From G020350405 sp964513655 (GTDB lineage Bacteria; Planctomycetota; Phycisphaerae; Sedimentisphaerales; Anaerobacaceae): a DNA stretch of 58,831 nt. Each line of letters starts with the position of its first letter. The stretch's first letter is position 1. Below, piece after piece: positions 1 through 7,732 of this stretch. The position numbers were made by a program, and so were the translations under genes. The notes beneath the pieces are model-generated. The model did no database searches. It saw only the letters and a program-made list of their open reading frames with translations, and had not been told where the DNA came from. The stretch lies in the NCBI GenBank assembly GCA_964513655.1, contig CAZENQ010000009.1:1-58831 (forward strand). The letters are read 5' to 3'.

Positions 1-62
1 GTACAAAGACAGGGGGGGAATTAGGGGTCGGGGGTCTGGGGTCTTGTTGGCTGGGTCTTCGA

Positions 63-278
63 GATTGGTTTCGTTTTGACCAGGTGTCCATTGTTTAATT
101 TTTGTTGTAATTTGTTGTTTTCATTGAGGTTATGAATCCGCAGGAGGCGAGGGAAATTGGTTTCGTTTGACATTTTTTGGTTAGGAGTTCGCCTTTCTGG
201 GCCCCAGATCGGAGTCTGGGGTCTTCGCTGCGCTGCGAGGGCGGGCAAGATTGGTTTCGTTTTTCATTTTTTGGTTAG
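63..278. repeat. Left copy of phased ATTGGTTTCGTTT repeat family
   Basis: Core copies begin at about 63, 155 and 249, that is 92 and 94 bases apart. A GAGGTTATG motif precedes the second core by about 30 bases. Block 192-249 contains an inverted repeat, CCCCAGA (202-208) and TCTGGGG (215-221), around a six-base loop. The same block occurs at 58475-58531 with different stem bases that still pair. I recognise this style of intergenic repeat from planctomycete genomes, but its function is not known to me. Confidence 0.75.
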
Positions 279-294
279 CCACAAAGCGTTTTTT

Positions 295-323
295 TGCCAC
301 AGAGCACGCAGAGAACACGGAGG
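295..323. repeat. CACAGAG/CACGCAGAG-type short intergenic repeat
   Basis: The stretch contains degenerate direct repeats of the CACAGAG / CGCAGAG / ACACGGAG kind. Repeats of this kind are scattered through intergenic DNA in many planctomycete and other environmental genomes. Only one copy is seen in this window, so membership in the family rests on recognition rather than on comparison here. Confidence 0.4.
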
Positions 324-474
324 TAAACTTTAGTTTGCATCGGATCAAGCTGGAGTAGTGCACAGAGGGACGGCTGGGGCGGACGGGTCTTCGATATTGA
401 GTTTTCAAATAGCGGACGGACAGAGTGTCCACTCATTAGTAGAGCAACTCGCGCGGATGTTGCGAAAAGACCAT

Positions 475-497
475 CGATTCTCGACGCTCGATACTCG
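475..497. repeat. CGATTCTCGACGCTCGA-type short repeat
   Basis: Three tandem degenerate units of roughly CGATNCTCG lie back to back. A related element built of GTCGAAC units is at 4613-4639. Both resemble simple, self-similar intergenic repeats with no coding potential. Confidence 0.4.
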
Positions 498-579
498 TAA
501 CTGGTTATTAGAAAAGGAGTAAAATTTTTTTGGAAAATTGGCGCCTGCCATTAGAATACCCTCGGATTTGATTGGTTTT

Positions 580-612
580 TAGACGCAGATTACACAGATT
601 GCGGGGATTTTT
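580..612. repeat. GCAGATTACACAGATT-type short intergenic repeat
   Basis: Two near-identical units, GCAGATTAC and ACAGATTGC, are followed by a GGGGATTTTT tail. This matches a widespread intergenic repeat style. It ends just five bases before the -35 box of the promoter for the first gene. Confidence 0.4.
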
Positions 613-617
613 AGGGT

Positions 618-646
618 TTGACAAAATGGAAAGTTCCGGATAGAGT
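618..646 (+). promoter_or_regulatory. Predicted sigma70-type promoter of the 731 gene
   Basis: TTGACA (618-623), a 17-base spacer, then TAGAGT (641-646). The -35 is a perfect match and the -10 matches at four of six positions. The downstream leader shares a block, CTGGGGCGG followed by AATCAAC (about 680-700), with the leader of the next gene, suggesting duplicated regulatory DNA. Confidence 0.5.
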
Positions 647-730
647 ATTTTGTGAAAGCTGAGACAAGCGATAGACACCTGGGGCGGAAATCAACGAGCC
701 AGCTTGGCGTGGTAATGAAGGAGTGAAATT

Positions 731-1936
731 ATGATATCTGCAGAAGAATTAAGGATGAAGTTCGTTCTGATATTTTTGGTTGCCGTCTTCGTTAGTACGA
801 GCTATGCTTCGGCCGAGAACTCCTCGGCGCACGTTTGGCTCACTCAAACGGTAGACAGTGGAGCTAATAACGGGGTTGGGGGGAGGCCGTCAATCGTGCT
901 TGATAGCAACGACAAACCACATATAAGTTACTACCAGTATGGAGCAGTTCGTACCAAATACGCAGTGTGGGACGGTTCTGATTGGTCTATCGAGACTGTG
1001 ACAAGCTGTGCGCAATATCCGTCGTTAGCCCTCGATAGCAACAACCGTCCGCACATTAGCTACTACAATTATTGTGGTTCATACTTAAGTTACGCTTATT
1101 GGGACGGAGCGTCGTGGAATTTCCAGGTTGTTGATTCCAATGGTGGTGTTGGCAAAAGGAGTTCACTTGCGCTCGACAGCAACGATAAATCGCATATCAG
1201 CTATTACGACCAGACCAATAAAGACTTGAAGTACGCATATTGGAACGGTTCGTCATGGGATATCAACACGGTAGATGTGGGGGTCGTCAACGACGATCGC
1301 TCGTCTTTGGCGTTTGACAGCAACGACAATCCTCGAATCAGCTATAGAGAGGGGAGCGGCCTCAGGTACGCTGCTTGGGACGGCACAGGCTGGACCACAG
1401 AGGTCGTGGATGGCGGCAGTAATTTGGGCCAGAATTGCTCCCTAAGCATCGATGGTAACAATAATCCACATATTAGCTACCATTCGGATGGCATAGGCTT
1501 AAAATACGCATTCTGGAACGGTTCTTCATGGAATCTCCAAACAGTGGACAGCGAAGGGGATGTGGGCATATATACTTCTCTGGCGCTCGATTCTTTTGGT
1601 AACCCGCGAATTGCTTATATATATAACGCAGGGTCTAATTCCGGCATCAGGTACGCAAGTTGGAACGGATTAGAGTGGGATATTGAGTATGTGGATACTC
1701 AGCCAGCTAACCAGCATCCATCACTGGCCCTGGACAGTAACGACTTTCCGCACATATGTTATTACAATTATAACTACGGCAACCCCACTGGTTCACTTAG
1801 GCACGCCTCAGTTTGCAAAAGGACAATTGTCGGGGATTTGAACAGGGACTGCTATGTAGATTTTAGGGACTTCGCCGTTTTTGCTGCAGATTGGCTCGAC
1901 TGCGCCAATGCATTCGACGCTGATTGTGTGGAATAG
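731..1936 (+). CDS. Exported seven-repeat beta-propeller-like protein with dockerin-like C-terminus
   Basis: This is probably a secreted protein. A hydrophobic signal peptide begins at the second Met (residue 9) and ends near Ala-Ser-Ala-Glu. The ATG at 731 is kept because AAGGAG (718-723) lies seven bases upstream. The body consists of about seven repeats of 40-46 residues. Each has an LDSNxxPHISYY strand followed by LKYAxWDGSSW and a VD turn, which fits a seven-bladed propeller. The tail (about residues 365-401) contains GDLNRDCYVDFRDFAVFAAD, a single Ca-binding dockerin-like loop. Such tails are common in exported proteins of Phycisphaerae. Ligand and enzymatic activity are unknown, and no catalytic motif is evident. 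Confidence 0.8.
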   Translation: MISAEELRMKFVLIFLVAVFVSTSYASAENSSAHVWLTQTVDSGANNGVGGRPSIVLDSNDKPHISYYQYGAVRTKYAVWDGSDWSIETVTSCAQYPSLALDSNNRPHISYYNYCGSYLSYAYWDGASWNFQVVDSNGGVGKRSSLALDSNDKSHISYYDQTNKDLKYAYWNGSSWDINTVDVGVVNDDRSSLAFDSNDNPRISYREGSGLRYAAWDGTGWTTEVVDGGSNLGQNCSLSIDGNNNPHISYHSDGIGLKYAFWNGSSWNLQTVDSEGDVGIYTSLALDSFGNPRIAYIYNAGSNSGIRYASWNGLEWDIEYVDTQPANQHPSLALDSNDFPHICYYNYNYGNPTGSLRHASVCKRTIVGDLNRDCYVDFRDFAVFAADWLDCANAFDADCVE

Positions 1937-1978
1937 CCTTGCGATAAATTAGGGCGGTAAAGTGGGTGGGGAATTGGA

Positions 1979-2007
1979 TTGACGGGATGGGGAGATTGGG
2001 GTAATTT
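1979..2007 (+). promoter_or_regulatory. Predicted promoter in a duplicated leader, upstream of the 2188 gene
   Basis: TTGACG (1979-1984), a 17-base spacer and TAATTT (2002-2007). The surrounding 60-75 bases align with the segment at 3374-3450, which carries TTGACG-N17-TATTTT at the same position. Both are followed by GGCGTGAAAA. The start codon lies about 180 bases downstream. Confidence 0.4.
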
Positions 2008-2187
2008 GTTGGCGTGAAAAATAAGTGCAGCAGAGGTCGGGCAACTGGGGCGGTAATCAACAAGCTGCGTTTTTAGTGGTTTTGCTTTCGTATGTGGCCT
2101 TTTGTTGAGTGCGGATTGGCAATCATGGTTCGTTGCTAGTATAGTGTGCAGTTGGATTTCCAAGAGTATTGTAGAAGGAGTCTATAG

Positions 2188-3363
2188 ATGAGCAAAGCGC
2201 AGAAAGATACCAAAAAGGATGGAACAGAGGAGAAGGGGGAAAGCACAAAACTTGAAAAGGCACGAGAAATAGACCACTACGAAAAGATTATAGACCGAGT
2301 TGATAAGGAGATACAACATGTTCATCGGGTTTATTATTTGTTGGCGGGGATCTTGGGCCTAATTATGACAGCAGGTATTGCGGCCGTGACTATTCTCACG
2401 TGGAACACTCTGGGTGACGCTAGAGAATCGGTGAGGCAGGAAACCCAAGAGATGAAATCCAGCTTGGAGGAAGAAGTGGGTATGCTGAAGCAGAAAGCCC
2501 AAGAGATGAAATCCAGCTTGGAGGAAGAAGTGGGTATGCTGAAGCAGAAAGCCGAAGAGATGAAATCCAGCTTGGAGAAAGAAGTGGGTATGCTGAGGCA
2601 GGAAGTACAAAGGCGGGTTGAAAGAGAGTTTGATAAGGAGGAGATTCAACAGTTGGTGCGCGAGGAGGCGATGGAGCGTATAGACGCAGTGGCCGATCAA
2701 TTCATAGAGAAGGAAATCGATAAAAAAGTCACACCGGTGATTAGTGGTGTCGAGAAGGAGATGGGGGTTTTGGATAATGCACTTTTAACAATTCAAGAAA
2801 GGCTTAAACATATTGTGGAAACTACAGAGAAGAGGGTGGAGGGCTTGGAGAAAGAAACAGAGGAAACACTTAACGAGATGAAAACTGAATCAGAATTTTT
2901 ATTGACACTTCTTAGGGCACAGCATGGAGAGAAGGAATCCTGGGTCAAGCTATTTCAGATTGCCGAAAAGGAGCAGGAAACCGAACGAGGGAGATTTGCG
3001 GGTGACACCGCAAGGAGGATATATGATAAATTCTTCATAATGCAGGATGCGAGAAGGCGGCATTATGGGGACGGCGTATCGGATAGCAGCGTCGTCAAGA
3101 GTCTTAAACATAGGTGGTCACATAGGAGAAAAATGGCCGTCTACACGGTAAAGGAGCGGTCGATGCACGACCAAATACCTGCTCTCATCTCAATGATAGA
3201 ACTGGAGGAGAATCTGGATGTCTTGGGTGTAATATTCCGAGTCCTGAACGAGTTGTTAGGGACGGACTTACACTACGCGGATACGAATGCTCTGAGGAGC
3301 TTTGAGGAGGCGTGGGAGGTCAAGAAGAAAGAGCTTGAAGAAACAAGAGGAGAGCATGAATAA
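2188..3363 (+). CDS. Single-pass membrane coiled-coil protein of unknown function
   Basis: Not assigned to a known family. A charged N-terminus (about 45 residues) is followed by one clear membrane segment (about residues 50-74). A long Glu/Lys-rich coiled coil runs to about residue 250, and a soluble C-terminal domain of about 140 residues follows. The coiled coil starts with three almost identical 18-residue units (EMKSSLEEEVGMLKQ pattern), encoded by 54-base direct repeats. AAGGAG (2175-2180) lies seven bases before the ATG. The gene stands alone behind its own predicted promoter, between the propeller gene and a HEPN-like gene. Its role is unknown; an envelope scaffold or signalling partner is possible. 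Confidence 0.75.
   Translation: MSKAQKDTKKDGTEEKGESTKLEKAREIDHYEKIIDRVDKEIQHVHRVYYLLAGILGLIMTAGIAAVTILTWNTLGDARESVRQETQEMKSSLEEEVGMLKQKAQEMKSSLEEEVGMLKQKAEEMKSSLEKEVGMLRQEVQRRVEREFDKEEIQQLVREEAMERIDAVADQFIEKEIDKKVTPVISGVEKEMGVLDNALLTIQERLKHIVETTEKRVEGLEKETEETLNEMKTESEFLLTLLRAQHGEKESWVKLFQIAEKEQETERGRFAGDTARRIYDKFFIMQDARRRHYGDGVSDSSVVKSLKHRWSHRRKMAVYTVKERSMHDQIPALISMIELEENLDVLGVIFRVLNELLGTDLHYADTNALRSFEEAWEVKKKELEETRGEHE
2446..2607 (+). repeat. Three tandem 54-base in-frame repeats
   Basis: Units at 2446-2499, 2500-2553 and 2554-2607 encode 18-residue coiled-coil turns. Units 1 and 2 look identical or nearly so. Unit 3 differs at a few positions. Near-identity at DNA level points to recent duplication or ongoing expansion and contraction of the coiled-coil length. 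Confidence 0.9.
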
Positions 3364-3668
3364 CTGTTAGAGTAGGTGGGTGAGGATTTGCTTTGACGGA
3401 GTGAAAAGAATTGGTTATTTTATGGCGTGAAAAGTTGGCAGAGCGGCGGATAAATGTTGTAGATTAGGCTGTTGGGCCATGAAAGAGATAACGGACAAAA
3501 TGGTCAAGAAAGCGCTCCGGAATCTGAAGTGGTCTCGGAGATTCAAAGCGTTGTGTGTGGTCATAGGCTTAGTTAAAGAAATCTAGAGAAAAGATAACAA
3601 GGGCATGCGCCAGATGCAAGGAGATTTCGGGTTTTAGTGTTAGTGATGGCCGCCGTTGGCGATCAATA
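3364..3668. other. Intergenic stretch with a second copy of the duplicated leader
   Basis: The first 90 bases (3374-3450) resemble 1960-2040 and contain a promoter-like pair. The remaining 200 bases show no gene, no clear hairpin and no recognisable repeat. A short open stretch after an ATG at 3479 is too short and lacks a ribosome-binding site. Confidence 0.5.
3393..3421 (+). promoter_or_regulatory. Predicted promoter in a duplicated leader, upstream of the HEPN-like gene
   Basis: TTGACG (3393-3398), a 17-base spacer and TATTTT (3416-3421). Its layout matches the element at 1979-2007. The start codon of the next gene is about 250 bases downstream, so the untranslated leader would be long. 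Confidence 0.4.
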
Positions 3669-4511
3669 ATGAGTACGAAAAAGCAAAGTAAAAAATACTC
3701 GACGTACAGAGTTCTTAGTGATCATCCGTTCGCGTCATCGGCTTTACATTACGGCGTAAGAATAACAGCAGTAATTTCGAAACCGCGCAGTATCCTAAAG
3801 ACCGAAGCCGAATATAAACGCACCCCCTCAAAAGCAGAATACTACTGCCTTTCTGTGGCAAAAACGTTGTCTCACGTTCTTACAATATGCCGACAGCTTG
3901 AGCATTCCGTCCTTTACTTTTCATCATTTTCACCGACCCAAAAAATGAAGAAAGCGGGTATAGTAAGACAGGGCCATCTCCTGTATTGCATTGAGAACTA
4001 TATTGTCCGAACTCAATCGATGTATGATAGATTAACAATACTCGTTGATAGAGTGTTTGAATTGTACAATCCCACCCATATGATCTCTCACGAGTTAATA
4101 ATAAGTAATTCACACGTTCGGGATTCATCCATTCCTGATAAACTGAAAGCATTGCGAAAAGTCATTAAGAAGTATTATCGTGACAGAAATATGATTATTC
4201 ATGAACAACAATTCCTTGAAGATGATATTCGTGAACTTGAACTCTATACCATTCTTTCAAATTTAGAGGATCCATTTGAAGGGCAACGGGATTTACTTGA
4301 AGAAGTTAAATGCATTACAAGGCAAGTGGTAAAAAACAAGATCAAGGAGTTTTCGAAGGTTAACCATGATTCATTTGTCATCCTCGGTGAGATATTTAAT
4401 GAACTGAAGAAAGAATATGAATACAAGCGTGAGATTCTTGAGGCGGTTCATGGAAAGTCAGAACTAGCTGAAATTCCTAGAGTAGTAATTCGTAAAAAAG
4501 GTGTGCGCTAA
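3669..4511 (+). CDS. HEPN-like all-helical hypothetical protein
   Basis: A 280-residue soluble, predicted all-helical protein with no signal peptide. Near its middle it carries YRDRNMIIHEQQ, which fits the R-x4-H signature of HEPN-fold ribonucleases and their inactive relatives. It sits in the expected helical context, with a preceding helix rich in Lys/Arg and a following acidic helix. The length and the HEPN-in-the-middle layout resemble Cthe_2314-like HEPN proteins; this is from memory and not searched. The gene looks more AT-rich than its neighbours and lies next to repeats and a transposase remnant, suggesting acquisition by transfer. No partner nucleotidyltransferase is adjacent. A stress or defence role is inferred only. 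Confidence 0.6.
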   Translation: MSTKKQSKKYSTYRVLSDHPFASSALHYGVRITAVISKPRSILKTEAEYKRTPSKAEYYCLSVAKTLSHVLTICRQLEHSVLYFSSFSPTQKMKKAGIVRQGHLLYCIENYIVRTQSMYDRLTILVDRVFELYNPTHMISHELIISNSHVRDSSIPDKLKALRKVIKKYYRDRNMIIHEQQFLEDDIRELELYTILSNLEDPFEGQRDLLEEVKCITRQVVKNKIKEFSKVNHDSFVILGEIFNELKKEYEYKREILEAVHGKSELAEIPRVVIRKKGVR

Positions 4512-4612
4512 CAAATCACTGGAGCTGAACGTGGAGAAAGCCCAGCGTCCGCAGAGTTAATCGTCCGGCTGAAGGGCAAGGCGGGCACAGGGAGAAGAGT
4601 GAAGGGGAGGGA

Positions 4613-4639
4613 CGAACGTCGAACATCCAACGTCGAACT
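4613..4639. repeat. GTCGAAC-type short repeat
   Basis: GAACGTCGAAC is followed after three bases by AACGTCGAAC, a direct repeat of about 10 bases. It resembles the CTCGACGCTCGA element at 475-497 in style. It is likely a non-coding interspersed repeat. Confidence 0.4.
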
Positions 4640-4736
4640 TACAACTCTACCGCGTTAGGCGAGTGCAAGGGCAGTTAGGCCAAAGCACGCTCGCGAGGCA
4701 GCTGGTTGGGTAAAGCGGCATCAACAAGAGGAAAAA

Positions 4737-4893
4737 GAGTATTTGAAAAGAAGAAAATAAGATACTGCGGGAAAAGTCAGGAAGAAAGCGAATTGGTCTC
4801 AATGATGAACAGCGTAAGAAACTGGCGGTGTTGGGTAAAAGGCTCGCGATAGTGACTGATTTGGCTGTTGAGGCGCAGGAGGCATTATGGCAT
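4737..4893 (+). pseudogene. Frameshifted N-terminal remnant of an integrase-core transposase
   Basis: Frame 4746-4893 reads KEENKILREK, then RKRIGLNDEQRKKLAVLGKR, and ends AVEAQEALWH before a stop. The preceding Glu-Tyr-Leu-Lys lies one frame away at 4737-4748, so a one-base slip in an A run appears to have broken the frame. The pattern 'EYLKEEN-ILRE-L-D-QR+-LA--GK+LG' is what I recall at the start of DDE integrase-core transposases common in planctomycetes. The DDE catalytic domain is missing and no terminal inverted repeats are visible. This is therefore decayed debris, not an active element. Confidence 0.5.
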
Positions 4894-5120
4894 TAGTTTG
4901 GGGTGACCCCCACCGCGCGGGGTAGGTGCTAAACAACAATGAGATTTCGGTGTCGCTACGAGGATGTTCGGTTGGAGGGAGATGGGGGTTTTTGGGGTGG
5001 TGCGGGTCTTGAACGTGTGTTAGGATGTTTTGAGATGGTCGGCAAGTTCCGTATCCTGGTCTTAAAGATTCTCGATTGCTTGAGGTCATGTGAGGCTGAA
5101 GTTTGTGAAAGGGGAAGATA

Positions 5121-6140
5121 ATGAAGTCAGATATGAGCAGTGAGCAGACATGGCTTGCAACGGGCTCGCTTATGGTGATTGCGGTGGTCGCTTTGGGGGT
5201 AACATTGCGTTACGCACGGCCTGTTCTTGTGCCGTTTGTGTTAGCTTTTTTGCTGTACACTCTTGTTTCGCCTATTCTGGATTTGCAGGTGATTCGGCTG
5301 AAGGTCCCCAGGCCAATCGCAGTGGGGATTACTCTGCTTATTGTTCTTGTGATTCTTGGGGTGATCCTTGTTTTTGTAAACCAGGCGGTTCAGGCGATAG
5401 TCTCTACGGCCGGTCGTTACAGCGACAGTATGGTCAATCTTGTCAGGCAGGTGTTTTCGGACATAAAGGAGTGGGGGATTGAGCTGGACCAGGGTAGGAT
5501 TATTTCCGACCTGCAGAAGCGAATCCCCAAACTGGTCGGGGATACTTTTGGGGCAATTATGGGCTTTTCGTCGGCGGTATTATTCGTTGTGATTTTCCTT
5601 ATATTTCTTTTGATTGGGCGGAACCCGCGAGTTGTGAGCTCGGGCATCTACGCAGACGTCGACGAGAAGATAAGGAAGTATATCGGAACAAAGGCGGTAA
5701 TCTCAATGGCAACGGGCCTGTTGGTTTGGGTGACATTATCGCTGTTCGGACTTGAGTTAGCGGGTGTTTTCGGAATCTTCGCGTTTCTGTTGAATTTCAT
5801 TCCATCAATCGGTTCAATAATTGCCACGCTGCTGCCGATACCGATTGCGGTTGCGCAGTTTGAGAATGCGTGGCTTATTTTTGCCGTGGTGGCGGTGCCG
5901 GGGGCAATCCAGATGAGCATAGGAAATGTCATTGAGCCGAAGTTGCTGGGTGAGGGACTGCAGCTGCACCCGGTGGTAATATTGCTTGCGCTGTCTTTCT
6001 GGGGGCTGCTATGGGGAGTTGTGGGTATGTTTCTGGCGGTGCCAATGACGGCGATTATCAGAATTATCCTGATGCAGTTTGATACGCTAAGGCCTGTGGG
6101 GAGACTTCTTGCGGGAGAGCTGCCGGGTCTGAAACAGTAA
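5121..6140 (+). CDS. AI-2E family transporter-like inner-membrane protein
   Basis: Polytopic membrane protein of 339 residues, the usual length for the AI-2E transporter (PerM/YdiK-like) family. Hydrophobic helices pair near residues 12-60 and 68-92. A polar stretch (about 95-145) follows, and then a helix cluster to the end. It includes the family-typical 'FLLNFIPSIGSIIA' and 'GNVIEPKLLGEGLQLHPVVI' segments. Members export small molecules or ions, and substrate assignments differ within the family. Autoinducer-2 transport should not be assumed. A purine-rich GAAAGGGGAAG lies just upstream of the ATG. It stands alone on the plus strand before the lipoprotein gene. Confidence 0.88.
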   Translation: MKSDMSSEQTWLATGSLMVIAVVALGVTLRYARPVLVPFVLAFLLYTLVSPILDLQVIRLKVPRPIAVGITLLIVLVILGVILVFVNQAVQAIVSTAGRYSDSMVNLVRQVFSDIKEWGIELDQGRIISDLQKRIPKLVGDTFGAIMGFSSAVLFVVIFLIFLLIGRNPRVVSSGIYADVDEKIRKYIGTKAVISMATGLLVWVTLSLFGLELAGVFGIFAFLLNFIPSIGSIIATLLPIPIAVAQFENAWLIFAVVAVPGAIQMSIGNVIEPKLLGEGLQLHPVVILLALSFWGLLWGVVGMFLAVPMTAIIRIILMQFDTLRPVGRLLAGELPGLKQ

Positions 6141-6227
6141 CGCAAGAGACATATCGGGGGCGGATTACGAGTTTCGAGTTGCGGGTTGGTAGAATTGGTA
6201 GTAGATTATTGTGGTATGGAGCGGATT

Positions 6228-7181
6228 ATGGGAAGATGCTGGAAATTGGTGGTTTGTGTTGTTTTGGCGGGGTCTGTTTGCGGGTGTGGGCCCTACTTCG
6301 CCAAGGTTACGAAGGGTAGGGAGGAGTTTCCGCGGGAAATAGTGGATTTTGTAGCGTACGAGGGAAATCCTGTGTTCGGGGGTACGGGGGAAGATACGTG
6401 GGACAAGAAGATTCGCGAGCGGGGATTTATTATGCGGGAGGGGGAGATGTATCAGATGTGGTACACGGGATACAACGATGAGCGGTCGGACATGAAGTAT
6501 CTGGGGTACGCTACATCGGCGGACGGGTTTGAGTGGACGCGCTACGAGGGGAACCCGATATTTACGGAGAGATGGGTTGAGGACATGTTTGTGGTCAAGC
6601 ATGAGGGGACGTATTATATGTTTGCGGAGGGGCGGGGCGACATTGCGCATCTGCTGACGAGCAAGGACCGAGTGCACTGGGAGGACGAAGGGGACCTGGA
6701 CGTTCGTTACACGACTGGCGAGCGGCTGAGTCCGGGGCCGTACGGGACGCCAACGGTGTTGATTGAGGGGGACGTGTGGTATCTGTTCTATGAGCGTGAC
6801 GACTTGCATGTCTGGCTGGCGAGCTCGACGGACCTGAAGGTGTGGAGGAATGTACAGGATGAGCCGGTGCTTAGTCCCGGGCCGGAGGCTTACGATGGCA
6901 GGTTGATTGCGCTGGACTATATTATCAAGCACAAGGGCAGGTACTATGCGTACTATCACGGGATTGGTCCGGGGCCGGAGGGACAGGAGTGGGGACCGTG
7001 GTGCTCGAGTGTGGCGGTCTCGGCGGACTTACTTAGTTGGAGGAAGTATCCAGTGAACCCGATTGTTATCGCGAACAGTCCGATTCTGGTGGATGATGGA
7101 ACCGTGTGTCGGCTTTACTGCATGCATCCGGAGGTGCGGGTATATTTTCCGCGGGGGTATCGGCCCGGGAAGAGTTTTTAA
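6228..7181 (+). CDS. Lipoprotein with GH43/GH130-like five-bladed propeller
   Basis: Predicted outer-surface lipoprotein of 317 residues. I start at the ATG at 6228, which has a TGGAGCGG ribosome site 6 bases upstream and gives a short Arg-containing signal with a lipobox-like VCGC. An upstream TTG at 6186 would add residues that spoil the signal. The body repeats the pattern of five-bladed propeller glycoside hydrolases: 'EGNPVFGG', 'MWYTGYNDERSDMKYLGYAT', 'YYMFAEGRGD', 'WYLFYERDD', 'YYAYYHGI'. These fit the GH43/GH32/GH62/GH68/GH130 fold. The precise family and substrate cannot be told by eye. Context with other glycosidases suggests plant or algal glycan processing. Confidence 0.7.
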   Translation: MGRCWKLVVCVVLAGSVCGCGPYFAKVTKGREEFPREIVDFVAYEGNPVFGGTGEDTWDKKIRERGFIMREGEMYQMWYTGYNDERSDMKYLGYATSADGFEWTRYEGNPIFTERWVEDMFVVKHEGTYYMFAEGRGDIAHLLTSKDRVHWEDEGDLDVRYTTGERLSPGPYGTPTVLIEGDVWYLFYERDDLHVWLASSTDLKVWRNVQDEPVLSPGPEAYDGRLIALDYIIKHKGRYYAYYHGIGPGPEGQEWGPWCSSVAVSADLLSWRKYPVNPIVIANSPILVDDGTVCRLYCMHPEVRVYFPRGYRPGKSF

Positions 7182-7219
7182 CTGGCGATTTAGTGCGGAG
7201 GAATTATTTATTTTTTTTG

Positions 7220-7247
7220 TTGAAGTCGGTTTGGGAAAGGTTATAAT
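7220..7247 (+). promoter_or_regulatory. Predicted promoter of the response regulator
   Basis: TTGAAG (7220-7225), a 16-base spacer and a perfect TATAAT (7242-7247), 43 bases before the ATG at 7291. Confidence 0.6.
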
Positions 7248-7290
7248 TCGGACGAGAAAGCTGGGGGGACGGTTGTTGTAGGCGATAGCA

Positions 7291-7692
7291 ATGGCTGAAC
7301 GGATACCAATACTGGTAATTGATGACGATGCGGAGCTAAGGGAACTTCTGGAATATAATCTTAAGTTAGCGGGATTTGAGGTGTATTTGGCGGGGGACGG
7401 GCCGAGCGGGCTTGATGCGGCGCAGGAGTTAGGGCCATCGGTTATTTTGTTAGACGTTACAATGGAGGGGATGGACGGGCTGGAGGTGCTATCGGATCTG
7501 AAGCACGACAGGAGGACGGAGGAGATTCCGGTATTTATGCTGACGGGCAAGTCGAGTATAGGGGACATTGAGCGGGCGTTTGAGATTGGGGCGGACGACT
7601 ATATTACGAAGCCGGTGGAGATGATGAAATTGGGGAGGATTATTAAAGAGAAGATGGCGAAGTGCGCGGAGAAAAAGGGCACGAAGAAATGA
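7291..7692 (+). CDS. Single-domain response regulator (CheY-like receiver)
   Basis: Stand-alone receiver domain of 133 residues. The acidic pocket is D11-D12-D13, the phosphoacceptor is D55 in LLDVTM, the switch Thr/Ser position is T85 in MLTGKS, and the conserved Lys is K107 in the TKP motif. All the residues needed for phosphorylation by a histidine kinase are present. There is no output domain and no kinase gene nearby, so the partner is encoded elsewhere. It may control motility, second-messenger enzymes or a phosphorelay. It has its own predicted promoter, and convergent terminator DNA follows at 7733-7754. Confidence 0.93.
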   Translation: MAERIPILVIDDDAELRELLEYNLKLAGFEVYLAGDGPSGLDAAQELGPSVILLDVTMEGMDGLEVLSDLKHDRRTEEIPVFMLTGKSSIGDIERAFEIGADDYITKPVEMMKLGRIIKEKMAKCAEKKGTKK

Positions 7693-7732
7693 GGCTAGGG
7701 GGAGCCAGGAGGTGAGTTTTTCATAAAAGAAA

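Larger units (their letters stand above)
1..730. other. Gene-free left edge made of interspersed repeats
   Basis: No gene is supported here. The first 280 bases hold three copies of a short core reading ATTGGTTTCGTTT, starting near 63, 155 and 249. A hairpin-bearing block lies at 192-249. Further right come three other short repeat types (295-323, 475-497, 580-612) and then the promoter of the first gene. The two short minus-strand reading frames in this stretch are made of the repeat itself, with Asn-Glu-Thr-Asn motifs recurring, and are not credible proteins. Confidence 0.7.
4512..5120. other. Intergenic region with repeat units and transposase debris
   Basis: After the HEPN-like gene come a GTCGAAC-type repeat (4613-4639) and a decayed transposase N-terminus (4737-4893). 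About 225 bases with no convincing gene follow. A 60-codon open frame at 4939-5121 abuts the next gene but lacks a ribosome-binding site and recognisable composition. I see no clear promoter for the gene at 5121. Confidence 0.5.

Noticed and set aside
21..432. Two minus-strand frames at the left edge
   Set aside because: They consist of repeat-family sequence; no ribosome site or function is visible.
4939..5121. 60-codon frame overlapping the AI-2E-family start
   Set aside because: No ribosome site and no recognisable composition; it ends exactly at the next gene by chance.
6165..6959. 264-codon minus-strand frame opposite the lipoprotein
   Set aside because: It mirrors the propeller gene on the opposite strand and is rich in Arg, Pro and His, as expected for a shadow frame.
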